Shown: positions 36,888 through 48,583 of the stretch, in pieces
How the letters are laid out: each line of letters begins with the position of its first letter
Position numbering within the stretch: position 1 is the first letter of the stretch
Source of the DNA: Streptomyces sp. SUK 48
Lineage (GTDB): Bacteria; Actinomycetota; Actinomycetes; Streptomycetales; Streptomycetaceae
Length of the DNA stretch: 64,000 bases
Direction: 5' to 3'
Assembly (NCBI RefSeq): GCF_009650765.1
Contig: NZ_CP045740.1
Coordinates: forward strand, 310,001 to 374,000
Notes under the pieces: model-generated
What the model was told of the DNA's origin: nothing
Database searches by the model: none
Seen by the model: the letters and a program-made list of their open reading frames with translations, nothing else
Position numbers and translations under genes: made by a program

Positions 36888-38551
36888 CCACGACCTCCGA
36901 CACCTGGACCCTCGACGGGCCCGTCGACGCGGCCCGTGCCCGTGCCCTGCTGGCGCGGCTCACGGCGGACGCCGGCGTGCCCGCCCGGGACCGCGCGCGT
37001 TTCCTCGCCGAGCTGACCGCCCTGCTGCGGCCCTGCCGGGAGGGGCGGCGGCAGCGGCTGACCGTGACCGCCGACGAGGATCTCCACCTCGCCCTGGACG
37101 GCGCCGAGCCCTGGCGGTCCACGCTGGCCTGCCCCTCGCCCCTGCCCCGGCCGCTGCCCCGGCCCGCCGACCTGTCCGAGGCGGACCTCGCCGAGGCGCT
37201 GCTCGGCGCGGGCGAGGACACCGCCGTCGTGCTGGCGGGGATGGACGAGGCGGAGGAGCTGGTCCGCTTCCACCGCGAGGAGCTGCACCAGACCAACCAG
37301 GGCGTGCTCGCACTGCACGCCGAGCTGGAGGCGGCCGCGCTGGCCCAGCGGGAGCTGCTGGACGCCGAGCGGGCGGCACGCGCGGAGGCGGAGAACGCCC
37401 GCCGGCTGCTGACCTTCCTCGCCGACGCCAGCGCCTCCCTCAACGCCTCCCTCGACCACGAGGACATCCTGCGCCGGCTGCCCAAGCTGCTGGTGCCGGA
37501 GTACGCCCGGCACGTGGACGTATGGCTGGCGGACGACGAGCGGACCCCGCCGGCCGAACGGGCCGCGGCCGCGGTGATGGCGGCCCGCACCGGGCGCCCC
37601 CAGCACGCGGGGCCGCGGCCCGGCGGGCTCCCCGGGGTGGACGATCTGCCGGCCTCCGCGCTCTGCCCGGACCGGCCGCTGCTGTGCCTGCCGCTCGGCG
37701 CGCGCACCGCGCAGGGCGTGCTGACCCTGTCCGCGCCCGGCGAGCGGTTCGCGCCGGACACCGCCGTGATGCTGATGGAGCTGGCCCGGCGGGCGGGCAT
37801 CGCGCTGGACAACGCCCGCCAGTACGAGCAGCACCGGGACGTCGCCGAGGCCCTCCAGCGCGCCCAGCTCACCGAGTTGCCGGACACTCCGGGGCTCGCG
37901 CTGGCGGCCCGCTATCTGCCGGCCACGCACGGCCTGAACATCGGCGGCGACTGGTACGACGCGTTCCCGGGGCCCGACGGCAGTGTGCTGGCGGTGATCG
38001 GGGACGTCACCGGGCACGGGCTGCGGGCCGCCGTGATGATGGGCCAGTTGCGCACTGCGCTGCGCGCCTACGCGGTCGAGGGCAACGGCCCCGCCCGCAC
38101 CCTCACCCTGCTGCACCGGATGCTGCGCCATCAGCAGCCCGAGCTGTACGCGACCTGTGCCATCGCCCGGTTCACGCCGGGTGAGCCCGGCGTGGTGTGG
38201 GCGGCGGCCGGGCATCCGCCCGCGCTGGTGCGCGGCCCCGGGGGCGAGGTGCGGGTGCTGGACGCCAAGCCGGGGATCATGCTCGGGGTTCCGGTGCCCT
38301 ACGAGTACGAGGACCACCACGAGGAGTTGCCGGCCGGTGCCACACTCGCGCTCTACACGGACGGCCTGGTGGAGCGCCGCTCCGCCGGGATCGACGCGGG
38401 CATAGACCGGCTGGCCCGGTCCCTGGGCACGCTCGGCGCGGCGCAGCTGGAGCGGCTGGACGCGGCGGCCGACGCACTCCTCGTGCCGATGCTGCGGGAC
38501 TCCGAACACGACGACGACATCTGTCTGTTGCTGTGCCGCACCGCCGGCTGA
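36884..38551 (+). CDS. GAF-domain SpoIIE/PP2C phosphatase (RsbU-like)
   Basis: A 555-residue regulator. The N-terminal region (about 1-110) is unassigned; a coiled coil (about 120-175, Glu/Ala-rich) precedes a GAF sensor (about 175-330) and a SpoIIE phosphatase domain (about 340-553) with GGDWYDAF near 353, IGDVTGHG near 371, ALYTDGLVERR and a final DDDICLLL. The aspartates of these motifs bind the two metal ions. It would dephosphorylate an anti-anti-sigma factor and is the likely output of RsbT. It is last in the five-gene overlap series and is followed by a strong terminator. Confidence 0.88.
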   Translation: MTTTSDTWTLDGPVDAARARALLARLTADAGVPARDRARFLAELTALLRPCREGRRQRLTVTADEDLHLALDGAEPWRSTLACPSPLPRPLPRPADLSEADLAEALLGAGEDTAVVLAGMDEAEELVRFHREELHQTNQGVLALHAELEAAALAQRELLDAERAARAEAENARRLLTFLADASASLNASLDHEDILRRLPKLLVPEYARHVDVWLADDERTPPAERAAAAVMAARTGRPQHAGPRPGGLPGVDDLPASALCPDRPLLCLPLGARTAQGVLTLSAPGERFAPDTAVMLMELARRAGIALDNARQYEQHRDVAEALQRAQLTELPDTPGLALAARYLPATHGLNIGGDWYDAFPGPDGSVLAVIGDVTGHGLRAAVMMGQLRTALRAYAVEGNGPARTLTLLHRMLRHQQPELYATCAIARFTPGEPGVVWAAAGHPPALVRGPGGEVRVLDAKPGIMLGVPVPYEYEDHHEELPAGATLALYTDGLVERRSAGIDAGIDRLARSLGTLGAAQLERLDAAADALLVPMLRDSEHDDDICLLLCRTAG

Positions 38552-38554
38552 CGC

Positions 38555-38596
38555 ACCCGTGCACCGGTTCCCGGGACGGGGAACCGGCGCACGGGT
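38555..38596. terminator. Bidirectional hairpin terminator
   Basis: Arms ACCCGTGC-A-CCGGTTCCC (38555-38572) and GGGAACCGG-C-GCACGGGT (38579-38596) form an 18-bp stem with one mismatch and a 6-nt loop. It lies between the convergent phosphatase and chaplin genes. Confidence 0.85.
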
Positions 38597-38602
38597 GTGC
38601 CG

Positions 38603-38845
38603 TCACTGGTTGACGCAGATGTTGCCGGCGGCGGGGTTCAGCAGCCCGATGATGTCGATGCTGTCGCCGCAGACGTTGACCGGGATGTGGATCGGGACCT
38701 GGATGACGTCCCCGGACAGCAGGCCCGGGCTGCCCACGGCCGTGCCGGTCGTCGGGTCGGGGTCGGCCGCGAAGGCGCTGGCGGTGCCGCCCAGCGCAAA
38801 GACGCCTGCGAGTACGGCCGTTGTGGCGATGCTGCGGATACGCAT
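38603..38845 (-). CDS. Short chaplin
   Basis: An 80-residue secreted amyloid-forming surfactant protein that coats aerial hyphae. The signal peptide is about 1-27 (MRIRSIATTAVLAGVFALGG, cleavage near AFA). The chaplin domain reads GSPGLLSGDVIQVPIHIPVN and ends CGDSIDIIGLLNPAAGNICVNQ, with the two conserved cysteines of short chaplins. There is no sorting signal. The ATG at 38845 lacks a strong ribosome-binding site. It is monocistronic. The presence of a chaplin strongly supports a sporulating Streptomyces host. Confidence 0.95.
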   Translation of the reverse strand: MRIRSIATTAVLAGVFALGGTASAFAADPDPTTGTAVGSPGLLSGDVIQVPIHIPVNVCGDSIDIIGLLNPAAGNICVNQ

Positions 38846-39347
38846 GAATCTGCCTTACTGGTCGAACGGTAGGGACAGGACCATCACACCCGGCTCCCGG
38901 GGCGCTCGCCTCTCCGGATACGCCGACGGGGTGGCCGCCTTCGGAGGGAACCACCCCGTGACGGCCCGATCCCGCTCGTGCGACGGCCGCGAAACACCCC
39001 CTCTCGGGGGCGGAGTGGAGGGGGCGGGGGTGGTCCGGTCTCGGCGCACCGGGGCCGGGCGGTGCGGGTGCCGAGGTCCCCGGGCCGGGGCGTCCGGAAC
39101 CGGGGATCGGGGATCTCCCGGCCGGGGTGAAGTCGGGCCGTCTCCCGTAGAGTTCCGGGGCGGCTGGCCCGCCGGACGCGCTGGTCCGGTCCCGGAGACC
39201 GCTCGGGCAGGGTCAAGTCCCCCTCGCCGAGGGCGCCTTCGTCAAAGCCCGCGGCTCGACCCGGGCAGGGCAGCACGCGGCCGCCCGCTGACGACACCCT
39301 AGGGGCTGCCCGGGGCCGGCGCAGTTCGGGAGGGCCGGTCAGGCGTG
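38846..39347. other. Non-coding stretch upstream of the chaplin gene
   Basis: About 500 bp between the chaplin start and the terminator of the beta-helix protein gene, both on the minus strand. It should contain the chaplin promoter, but I cannot identify convincing -10/-35 boxes. Short reading frames here have no recognisable content and probably reflect GC bias. Confidence 0.5.
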
Positions 39348-39380
39348 CCCGGGACCGGACCGGTGGGGTCCGGTCCCGGG
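39348..39380 (-). terminator. Hairpin after the beta-helix protein gene
   Basis: A perfect 13-bp stem, CCCGGGACCGGAC (39348-39360) and GTCCGGTCCCGGG (39368-39380), with a 7-nt loop, 11 bp beyond the stop of the minus-strand gene. Confidence 0.82.
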
Positions 39381-39391
39381 GTGTGGCGTGG

Positions 39392-41932
<2,541 letters not shown>

Positions 41933-42056
41933 ATGCGGCTCCCTGGAGACTGAGGGGTGAACCTCGATCGCTCACTACTTAGTTCACGTTTTGATTTAAG
42001 TGGCGAGATGGATGCCGCACAAGCCTTCGGAAGCCGAACGTTTCGGCGCGTGCCGT

Positions 42057-42899
42057 TCAGTGCATCGCGTCACGGCCCTTTCGCGCCTGCCGTTCGGCCA
42101 TCGCGAGCAGTGCGGCGTGGGTGGCGGGGTCGGCGGCGGCGATCAGGCCGCCCCGGCCGGTGTACGGGGGCTCGCCGTACAGGCCGGTGACCGTGCAGCC
42201 GGCGGCCTGGCACAGGGCGATCCCGGCGGCGAAGTGCACGCTGTCGGCGAGGTGGCCGTCGGTGACATAGGCGGCGCGGCGCCCGGCGGCGACCCAGGCG
42301 ACGGCGAGGGTGCTGGAGATCACCCGGGGCCGGAACCGTTCGGTGAAGCCGGGGTCGGCGAGCAGCGAAGTGGCCCGGAAGGCGGGGGCGTTGGGGAAGG
42401 GCGGGTCGAGGTTGACGTCCACCAGCGCGGAGGCGGCGGACGGGGTCAGCTCCTCGCCGGCCTCCATGTCGCCGTCGTCGCCGGTGCTGAGTCGCGCCCG
42501 GATGCCGTCGGTCCAGAAGACCTCGCCGGTGAACGGGTCGGCGGTGGCCGCGGCGGTGGTCTCGCCGTCCACCCGCAGAGCGACGTTGACGCCGACGAGC
42601 ATGGTCCGCACGGCGTAGTTGAGGGTGCCGCACAGGGGGTCGACCAGCCAGCGCCGCCGCGCCCCGGCGACCCCGCCGGGACCGCTCTCCTCGCCGGTGA
42701 CGGCGTCGTCCGGGCGGGCGGTGCGCAGCACGCCCAGGACGGCCCGCTCGGCGGCGAGGTCCGCCTCGGTGGCGAAGTCTCCGGCACCCTTCTCGTAGCG
42801 GGCGAGCCGGCCGCCGTACAGGTCGCGGACGACGGCGGCGCCCGCCCGGGCCGCGGTCACGGCCAGGCGGGCGTCGGATTCCCCGTGAGTGATCGTCAT
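42057..42899 (-). CDS. Inositol-monophosphatase family protein with altered metal site
   Basis: A 280-residue soluble member of the IMPase/FBPase-like superfamily. The motifs DFATEADLAAE (41-51) and VTGEESGPGG (68-77) are conserved. The main metal motif, usually DPIDGT, reads DPLCGT (87-92), so cysteine 90 replaces the second aspartate. The later WDxAA motif reads VHFAA (221-225), with H222 in place of the ligand aspartate. Both changes affect metal binding. It may use other ligands, act on another substrate or be a non-catalytic relative. It starts at ATG 42899, with its own short gap to the lectin-tailed gene upstream. Confidence 0.82.
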   Translation of the reverse strand: MTITHGESDARLAVTAARAGAAVVRDLYGGRLARYEKGAGDFATEADLAAERAVLGVLRTARPDDAVTGEESGPGGVAGARRRWLVDPLCGTLNYAVRTMLVGVNVALRVDGETTAAATADPFTGEVFWTDGIRARLSTGDDGDMEAGEELTPSAASALVDVNLDPPFPNAPAFRATSLLADPGFTERFRPRVISSTLAVAWVAAGRRAAYVTDGHLADSVHFAAGIALCQAAGCTVTGLYGEPPYTGRGGLIAAADPATHAALLAMAERQARKGRDAMH

Positions 42900-42940
42900 G
42901 GGCGCAGCCTATGCGCACCTCACAGGACGATAAGAGCAGT

Positions 42941-44728
42941 TCAGCCGCGTACCGGGGTGAGCCCGAGGGTCTGCTCGGCGGCGGTGCGGCCGCGGCCGAC
43001 GGCGCTGTGGGTGGTGTCGGTCCAGGTGCGCACCGGGACGGTCTCCGCGCCGCGGCCGGGATCGGCGGACAGGGCGAGGACGAGCCCGCTGTAGCGGTTG
43101 ACGAGGTGGAAGGTGCCGGCCGGGGAGGCGTCCGGGATCAGGAACCACTGCTGTCCGACGGCCGGGCTCTTCCCGCGCTGCGGGGCGGCGGTCGGCCGGG
43201 TGCCCCAGGCACGGTTCCCGGTCCTGCCGGAGTCGACGCCGAGCAGGTCGCCGGTCGCCGAGTTGGCCACGGTGTAGGCGCCGTCGCCGGTGGGCCGGAA
43301 CGTCCAGGAGGCGCGGGCCGAGTCGGCGGACCGGGCCGCCGCGGTGGAGGAGGCGCCGGGGTTCTGGGCGAGGACGCGGCCGGTGCCCGCGGCGATCCGG
43401 TAGCGGTGCCCGGCGGCCACGGGCGGGGCCGCGGGCGCGGTGGAGTCGAGGGTGAGGTCGACGTACTCGCCGTCGGCGCCGTGCGCGCAGCCGAAGGAGC
43501 AGTACGAGCGCATGGTCCGGCCCACGATCGAGGAGCTGGTGCGGTTCGCGCCGTCGAGGAACCAGCGGTACCAGGAGGCGTTCGTGTAGCCGCCCGTGTC
43601 GCCGATCAGGTGCCATTTCTGGGTGGTGAGGTCGTCGGTGGCGTAGAGGCGCTGCGGCGCGTTCCCGCTCTGGTCGACGGCCTGCGGTTCGCCGATGTAC
43701 AGCCCGAGGTAGGCGTCGTAGGCGATGTTCATCACGAACAGCGGGGAGGTCGGGGGCGTCTTGCCCGCCGCGATCTGCTCGGCCGTGGTGCCGGTGCCGG
43801 CCGGGTCGTACTCGTCGGCTGCGGGGGTGTGTCCGGTGGGGTGGGCGGCGTCGACGGGGACGATGTTGCTCTCCTTGCCGCCGGTGCCGGGCTGGGACCA
43901 GGCGCCGTCGTACCACTTGCGCCAGGAGCCGGGGGCCATCTTGCCAGCGATGGGGGCGCGGGCGACGTGCTCGTAGAACGCCTTCCAGCCGCCCTTCTTG
44001 TCCACGATCCGGGAGCCGTAGTAGACGTAGAAGTAGCCGGAGGCGGTGTCCACGAACAGGCGCTGGTCGCCGTCGCCGTAGTCGTACGTCTGGTTCGGGA
44101 AGGCGGCCGTGTCCCCGCGCACGGTGCTGAACGGGGACGTGATGACGTGGTCCTCGATGGTCCAGGTGCGGCCCCGGTCGGTGGAGACGGCGTAGTCGAT
44201 GGCGTCGAAGTGCAGCCCGTCGCCGAAGGGCTGGGGGGTGAACTCGTTGTGGACCAGGCCGTACCAGTCGCCGGTGTCGGGGTCGATCCACACGCCGGAC
44301 AGGTCGCAGTAGTTCTTCTGCGCGTAGCCCGATCCGGCCGGCGGGTAGCTCGCCTCGCGGCCGGTGGGGCTGTTGTCGCAGCGTGCGGTGGTGTCGTCGT
44401 TGCGGTCGGCGGGGTCGGCCGGGTTCACCGCGGTGCTCAGCGCGGTGTCGAAGGCGGCGGAGTCGAAGTCGGCGCCGGTGTAGAAGTCCCAGGTGCGGGG
44501 GTCGTTCGCGCCGTACAGGGCGGCGGACTGCTGGTAGTGGAAGGTGCCGTCGCGGTCGAGGAAGGGGCTCGCGGGGGTGTCCGTGGGGTACGGGAACGGC
44601 ACCGGGCTGCCCACGGTGACGGTGTAGGCGGGGGCTTGGGCGGCGGACGCCGGGGACGCGGTGGCGCCGCCCAGGACGAGGGCGACGGCCGCGGCCACGG
44701 CGCCGCCCGCTCTGCTCAACAGTCGCAC
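42941..44728 (-). CDS. Secreted protein with beta-propeller-like region and ricin-type lectin tail
   Basis: A 595-residue exported protein. The signal peptide is about 1-29 (MRLLSRAGGAVAAAVALVLG). The central part (about 35-430) has repeated blade-like segments such as VSTDRGRTWTIEDHV, DQRLFVDTASGYFYVYYGS and YATDDLTTQKWHLIG, typical of sialidase/GH43-like beta-propellers, but no catalytic set is identified. The C-terminal region (about 440-590) is a ricin B-type lectin (RYRIAAGTGRVLAQNP, YTVANSATGDLLGVDSG, FHLVNRYSGLVLALSAD). The product probably binds or hydrolyses an extracellular glycan. The gene is preceded by a weak GAGGA site. Confidence 0.75.
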   Translation of the reverse strand: MRLLSRAGGAVAAAVALVLGGATASPASAAQAPAYTVTVGSPVPFPYPTDTPASPFLDRDGTFHYQQSAALYGANDPRTWDFYTGADFDSAAFDTALSTAVNPADPADRNDDTTARCDNSPTGREASYPPAGSGYAQKNYCDLSGVWIDPDTGDWYGLVHNEFTPQPFGDGLHFDAIDYAVSTDRGRTWTIEDHVITSPFSTVRGDTAAFPNQTYDYGDGDQRLFVDTASGYFYVYYGSRIVDKKGGWKAFYEHVARAPIAGKMAPGSWRKWYDGAWSQPGTGGKESNIVPVDAAHPTGHTPAADEYDPAGTGTTAEQIAAGKTPPTSPLFVMNIAYDAYLGLYIGEPQAVDQSGNAPQRLYATDDLTTQKWHLIGDTGGYTNASWYRWFLDGANRTSSSIVGRTMRSYCSFGCAHGADGEYVDLTLDSTAPAAPPVAAGHRYRIAAGTGRVLAQNPGASSTAAARSADSARASWTFRPTGDGAYTVANSATGDLLGVDSGRTGNRAWGTRPTAAPQRGKSPAVGQQWFLIPDASPAGTFHLVNRYSGLVLALSADPGRGAETVPVRTWTDTTHSAVGRGRTAAEQTLGLTPVRG

Positions 44729-44864
44729 GGATGCTCCTCGTTGCCGAAGGGTTGCCGGAGGTGAGGCCGGACGTCCGGTCCCACGGAACGATCAGCCCCC
44801 GGCGGTGTCCCGGCAATGGACTCCCGTGCGCCGCCTCTTGCACTTTCGCGTCCGGGCCGGCCGC

Positions 44865-46037
44865 TCAGCCCTCCTCGGACAGCGGGATGTCCCAGGCCAG
44901 TTGGCGCATCAGCTCGTCGTCCCGGTGGTCGGGCCGGTGGTCCGGGTCGGCGGGGCGGGCCGGCGCGTGGGTGCCGCGCGAGATGCCGCCGCTGACGGTG
45001 ATGTTGTGCTCCACGCGCGGGCGCCGGTGCCGCTCGTACGCCGCGAACGCCCTTGTGGGGTCGGGGAGATCACGCAGCGCCTTGGCGAGGACGACCGCGT
45101 CCTCCAGCGCCGTCGAGGCGCCCTGCCCGGTCGCCGGGGAGGCCGCGTGCGCCGCGTCGCCGACGAGGAGGACCCTGCCGGTGTGCCAGCGGGCGCCGAG
45201 CGGCATCTCGGTGGCGTTGGTGACCATGACGGGGCCCGGGCAGGCGGCGACGAGCGCGGCGGCGGGTGTGGCGTCCTTACGCAGCAGGGGCAGCAGCTCC
45301 TCGCGCGGTACGGCACTGCGCGCGCCCGGCCCCCGCTCGGGCAGCGGGTCGCCGCCGACGCGCGCGAACCAGTACGTCTCCCCCGTCGGCGCCCCGGCGT
45401 ATCCGAAGGCGCTCTCGCTGCCCCGCACCATGGTGATGACACCGCTGCCCGCCGTGCCCGGGGCGCCGGGGGTGCGGCCGTAGAAGACGCGTTGGCCCGC
45501 GTAGCCGGGCCGGACCTCGGGGCTGAGCGCGCGGCGGACGGCGGAGTTCAGGCCGTCGGCGCCGATGAGCAGGTCGCCGGTGGCGGTGGTGCCGTCGGCG
45601 AAACGCGCGGTGACGCCGTACGGCCCGTCGGTCACCGAGGTCAGCCGGGCGCCGTGGGTGAGGGGGATGCCGCGCCCCGAAACCTCCCGCTGGAGCGCGG
45701 AGTTCAGCTCGCCGCGGCGCAGGCAGCGGTAGCGCAGATCGGGTTCGGTGACCTCGCCGAGCGGGACGTGGGCCAGTTCGGTGCCCTCCGCGTCCAGCAG
45801 GCGCAGCGAAGTCAGCGGAAAACCGATGGCCGTCACGGCCCGGGTGGCGTCCAGCTGGGCCAGGGCGCGCATGCCGGTGCTCGCGAGGGTGAGGAAGGCG
45901 CCGATGTCCTGGTCGGCGCCGGAGTGCGCCTCGTACACGCGCACGTCGAAGCCCGCGCGGCGCAGGCCCAGCGCGGCGGCGCTGCCCGCGACGCCGCCGC
46001 CGATCACCAGGACCCTGGTGGCTTCCGTACCGGTCAT
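44865..46037 (-). CDS. FAD-dependent monooxygenase (PHBH-type)
   Basis: A 390-residue class A flavoprotein hydroxylase. The FAD motif VIGGGVAGSAAALGLRRAG is at about 9-27, the DG motif in LIGADGLNSAVRR, and the FAD-ribityl motif GDAAHAASPATGQGAS near 282-297. Such enzymes hydroxylate aromatic or polyketide substrates with NAD(P)H and O2. The substrate is unknown, and no biosynthetic cluster adjoins it. The ATG at 46037 has AGGAG 7 nt upstream. It is divergent from the Ppx/GppA gene across 219 bp. Confidence 0.88.
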   Translation of the reverse strand: MTGTEATRVLVIGGGVAGSAAALGLRRAGFDVRVYEAHSGADQDIGAFLTLASTGMRALAQLDATRAVTAIGFPLTSLRLLDAEGTELAHVPLGEVTEPDLRYRCLRRGELNSALQREVSGRGIPLTHGARLTSVTDGPYGVTARFADGTTATGDLLIGADGLNSAVRRALSPEVRPGYAGQRVFYGRTPGAPGTAGSGVITMVRGSESAFGYAGAPTGETYWFARVGGDPLPERGPGARSAVPREELLPLLRKDATPAAALVAACPGPVMVTNATEMPLGARWHTGRVLLVGDAAHAASPATGQGASTALEDAVVLAKALRDLPDPTRAFAAYERHRRPRVEHNITVSGGISRGTHAPARPADPDHRPDHRDDELMRQLAWDIPLSEEG

Positions 46038-46256
46038 GTGCCGCTCCTCGGCCCGACAGTGGTGACGACCATCCAATTACAGCGGTGGAGCGGGAGCGCC
46101 GGGCGGGGCACGAATCCGGACAGGGGCGGGCACGGCGGCCGGCGTGCGCCGGTGGGTGCCGGGAGCGCCCCGGGCGCCGCCCGCCGGGGCGTGGTGTGCG
46201 CACGACCGCCCCTCGCGCGCAGGCGTTCCGGCGGCCGGAGTGGGTACGACCCGGCC

Positions 46257-47267
46257 ATGCGGGTGAGTCTGGTGGACGCGGGATCGAACACGGTACGACT
46301 GGTGATCGCGGATGTGGAGGGAGGCGTTCCGCTGCCGGTGCACACCGTCAAGTGGAAGCTGCGCCTGTCCGAACAGGTCGGCGCGGACGGCACGATCGCC
46401 GAGGAGGCGGTGGAGCGGCTGGTGACGGCGGTGGCCGAGGCGGGCGACACGGCGCTGCGGTGGAAGGCCGCGGGCCCGCTGGCCTTCGCCACCACCGTGG
46501 TGCGGGCCGCGCCGAACCGGGCGCAGGTGCTGGAGCGGGTGGCGGCCGGGACCGGCATCCGGATGTGCACGCTGCCCGGTGAGACCGAGGCCGAGCTGAC
46601 GTTCCTGGCGGCCCGCCGCTGGCTCGGCTGGAAGGCGGGTCCGCTCGCGGTGCTCGACATCGGCGGCGGCTCCCTGGAGGTGGCGTTCGGGCGGGGCCGG
46701 CTGCCCGACTTCGCGGCCTCGCTGCCGCTGGGCGCGGCCCGGCTGACCCGGGAGTTCCTGGACGTCCAGGACCCGCCCGGGGCGGCCGAGCTGAAGGAGC
46801 TGCGCCGCCGCATCCGGCACGAGCTGCGGGACGTGGCGGCGCGGATACGGTGGGAGTCGCCGCGTACCGCCGCGGTCAGCTCCCGCACGTTCCAGCAGCT
46901 GGCCCGGCTGTGCGGGGCCGCGCCGGGGCGGTTCGGGCCGTTCGAGCCGCGGGCGCTGCGGCGCCGGGACCTGGGCGAGGCGGCGCGCGCGCTGGCCACC
47001 CTGCCCGCCGCCGAGCGCGCCCAGTCGCCCGGCATCTCCGCGCCGCGCGCGGCGCAGAGCCTGGCCGGTGCCGTCGTCGGGCACACGGCGCTGAAGCTGA
47101 TGGGGCTGCGCCGGGCGGTGGTGTGCCCGTGGGCGATCCGCGAGGGCATCCTGCTGCGTTACATCGAGGACGGCGCCGACTGGTGGACGCGGACGGCGGG
47201 GGCGGGTCTCACCGGGGCGCCGTCCTCGGCGGTGTCGCTGCGCAGCGTCGTGGAGCCCTCCGCGTAG
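46257..47267 (+). CDS. Ppx/GppA-family phosphatase
   Basis: A 336-residue member of the exopolyphosphatase/guanosine pentaphosphatase family with actin-like ATPase fold. It has VDAGSNTVRLVIADV at the N-terminus (phosphate-1 loop), ATTVVRAAPNR, the phosphate-2 loop LDIGGGSLEV near 138-147 and the C-terminal REGILLRYI. The length matches the short actinobacterial Ppx proteins. It would hydrolyse polyphosphate or pppGpp; which is not clear. ATG 46257 has GGAGTGGG upstream. It converges on the next gene with only 9 bp between stops. Confidence 0.88.
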   Translation: MRVSLVDAGSNTVRLVIADVEGGVPLPVHTVKWKLRLSEQVGADGTIAEEAVERLVTAVAEAGDTALRWKAAGPLAFATTVVRAAPNRAQVLERVAAGTGIRMCTLPGETEAELTFLAARRWLGWKAGPLAVLDIGGGSLEVAFGRGRLPDFAASLPLGAARLTREFLDVQDPPGAAELKELRRRIRHELRDVAARIRWESPRTAAVSSRTFQQLARLCGAAPGRFGPFEPRALRRRDLGEAARALATLPAAERAQSPGISAPRAAQSLAGAVVGHTALKLMGLRRAVVCPWAIREGILLRYIEDGADWWTRTAGAGLTGAPSSAVSLRSVVEPSA

Positions 47268-47276
47268 CACCCGGCC

Positions 47277-48374
47277 TCAGGAGCCGGCGGAATCCTCGCC
47301 CCGGGTGCGCAGGGCGCCCGCCGTCCGCAGCAGGCGGTCGGCGGGTCCGCGCAGCCGGGGGTGGGCCAGCACGGTGTTGCGCAGGCCGCGCGCGGGTCCC
47401 CGCCATAGGCGGTGGGCGAGCGCCACGGGGTGCAGGCGGGTCACGAAGCCCTCCCCGACCCGGAGTTCGCGGGTCTTCAGCCAGTCCTTGTACTCCTTGT
47501 CGCCGCGGCCGAGGTCCACCGTCTCCACCCCGTGCCGGGCGGCGGCCTCGGCGGTGCGCAGATGCATCATCAGCCCCGGTGAGTAGCGGTGCAGTCCGGG
47601 GTCGTACGCGGTGAACCAGGCCGCCAGTACCGTGTGCGACCGGGGGCCGAAGTGGGCGGCGACCGGGCGGTCCCCGGCGTAGAGCACGGACAGCACACCG
47701 GTGCAGTGGGGCTCCCGGAGGCCGAACAGCTCCTCGACCAGGGCGACGATCCAGGGCCTGGCGAACCGGTCCATGCGGCCGGTCCTGCGGTACTGCGCGG
47801 ACTTCCAGCGCATGAGGGTGCGCAGCATTTCGGGGTCGCGTTCGTCGAACACGAAGCGCACCTCACCGGCGTCCCGGCCGAGGCGGCGCTCCTTCTTCAG
47901 GGTCGTCTTCGCCTGTCCGGGGTAGGTGCCGCGCAGCCAGGCGGCGTAGTCGCCGTCGCCGGGGCGCAGCTCGATGACGGGCGAGGCGAAGGTGCCGGTG
48001 ACATGCGGCTCGAACGGCCGCTGTCCGCCCACGAGATGGTCGAACTCGAAGCTGCTGAGCTCGCAGGCCCGCAACAACTCCCCCATGTCCCAGGTGGTTC
48101 CGGGCCGGTGCACCAGGGCCTGGCAGTCGGACAGTCCGAGTCCGATCGCCCGGCCGATGCCGAACGGCCCCCGCTCGTACGGCAGGAAGCCGACGTCCCG
48201 GCCGTCCTCGCGCAGCACGGCGACCCGGGCGCCGCCCCGGTGCCGGCCGACGGCGCGGGCGAACTCGGGGGCGAGGAAGGGGTTGGCGAAGGCGGGCGAC
48301 TCGTCCATCGCCTCGTGCCAGGCCCGGAGTTGCCCCGGCGTCAGCTCGCCGGACCCGTGGACGGTGATCTCCAC
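47277..48374 (-). CDS. FemAB/GNAT-like acetyltransferase (BcsL/CelD type)
   Basis: A 365-residue protein of the GNAT/FemAB-like superfamily. It contains ARVAVLREDGRDVGFLPYE and a conserved core WKSAQYRRTGRMDRF, AGDRPVAAHFGPRS, and YSPGLMMHLRTAEAAARHGV, ending with DLGRGDKEYKDWLKT. Such proteins are annotated as acetyltransferases involved in cellulose/exopolysaccharide biosynthesis. The true acceptor is unknown. The GTG at 48374 has GGGGGAG 6-12 nt upstream and is preferred to a farther in-frame codon. It is transcribed toward the Ppx gene and divergent from the thioesterase. Confidence 0.8.
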   Translation of the reverse strand: MEITVHGSGELTPGQLRAWHEAMDESPAFANPFLAPEFARAVGRHRGGARVAVLREDGRDVGFLPYERGPFGIGRAIGLGLSDCQALVHRPGTTWDMGELLRACELSSFEFDHLVGGQRPFEPHVTGTFASPVIELRPGDGDYAAWLRGTYPGQAKTTLKKERRLGRDAGEVRFVFDERDPEMLRTLMRWKSAQYRRTGRMDRFARPWIVALVEELFGLREPHCTGVLSVLYAGDRPVAAHFGPRSHTVLAAWFTAYDPGLHRYSPGLMMHLRTAEAAARHGVETVDLGRGDKEYKDWLKTRELRVGEGFVTRLHPVALAHRLWRGPARGLRNTVLAHPRLRGPADRLLRTAGALRTRGEDSAGS

Positions 48375-48583
48375 TCGGCTCCCCCGCCTTTCCGCCGTAC
48401 CGGGGCGCCCGGTCCCCCGCCGTGCGCCGCTGCTCAAAACTGGCCAAACAGGCGGACCTTGTCAAGGGCGCGCAGGCGACGCGTGGGCTGCCGCTCCCGC
48501 GCGAACTCCCCGTTCCGCCCCGGGGGAAGGGGCCGGCTGGCAGACTTCCTGATCATCCTGGCCCTCATGAAAGGCGGTACGCC

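Noticed and set aside
35798..38509. A 903-codon minus-strand frame opposite the phosphatase genes
   Set aside because: Antisense shadow of two well-supported genes; low-complexity Arg/Gly/Pro protein.
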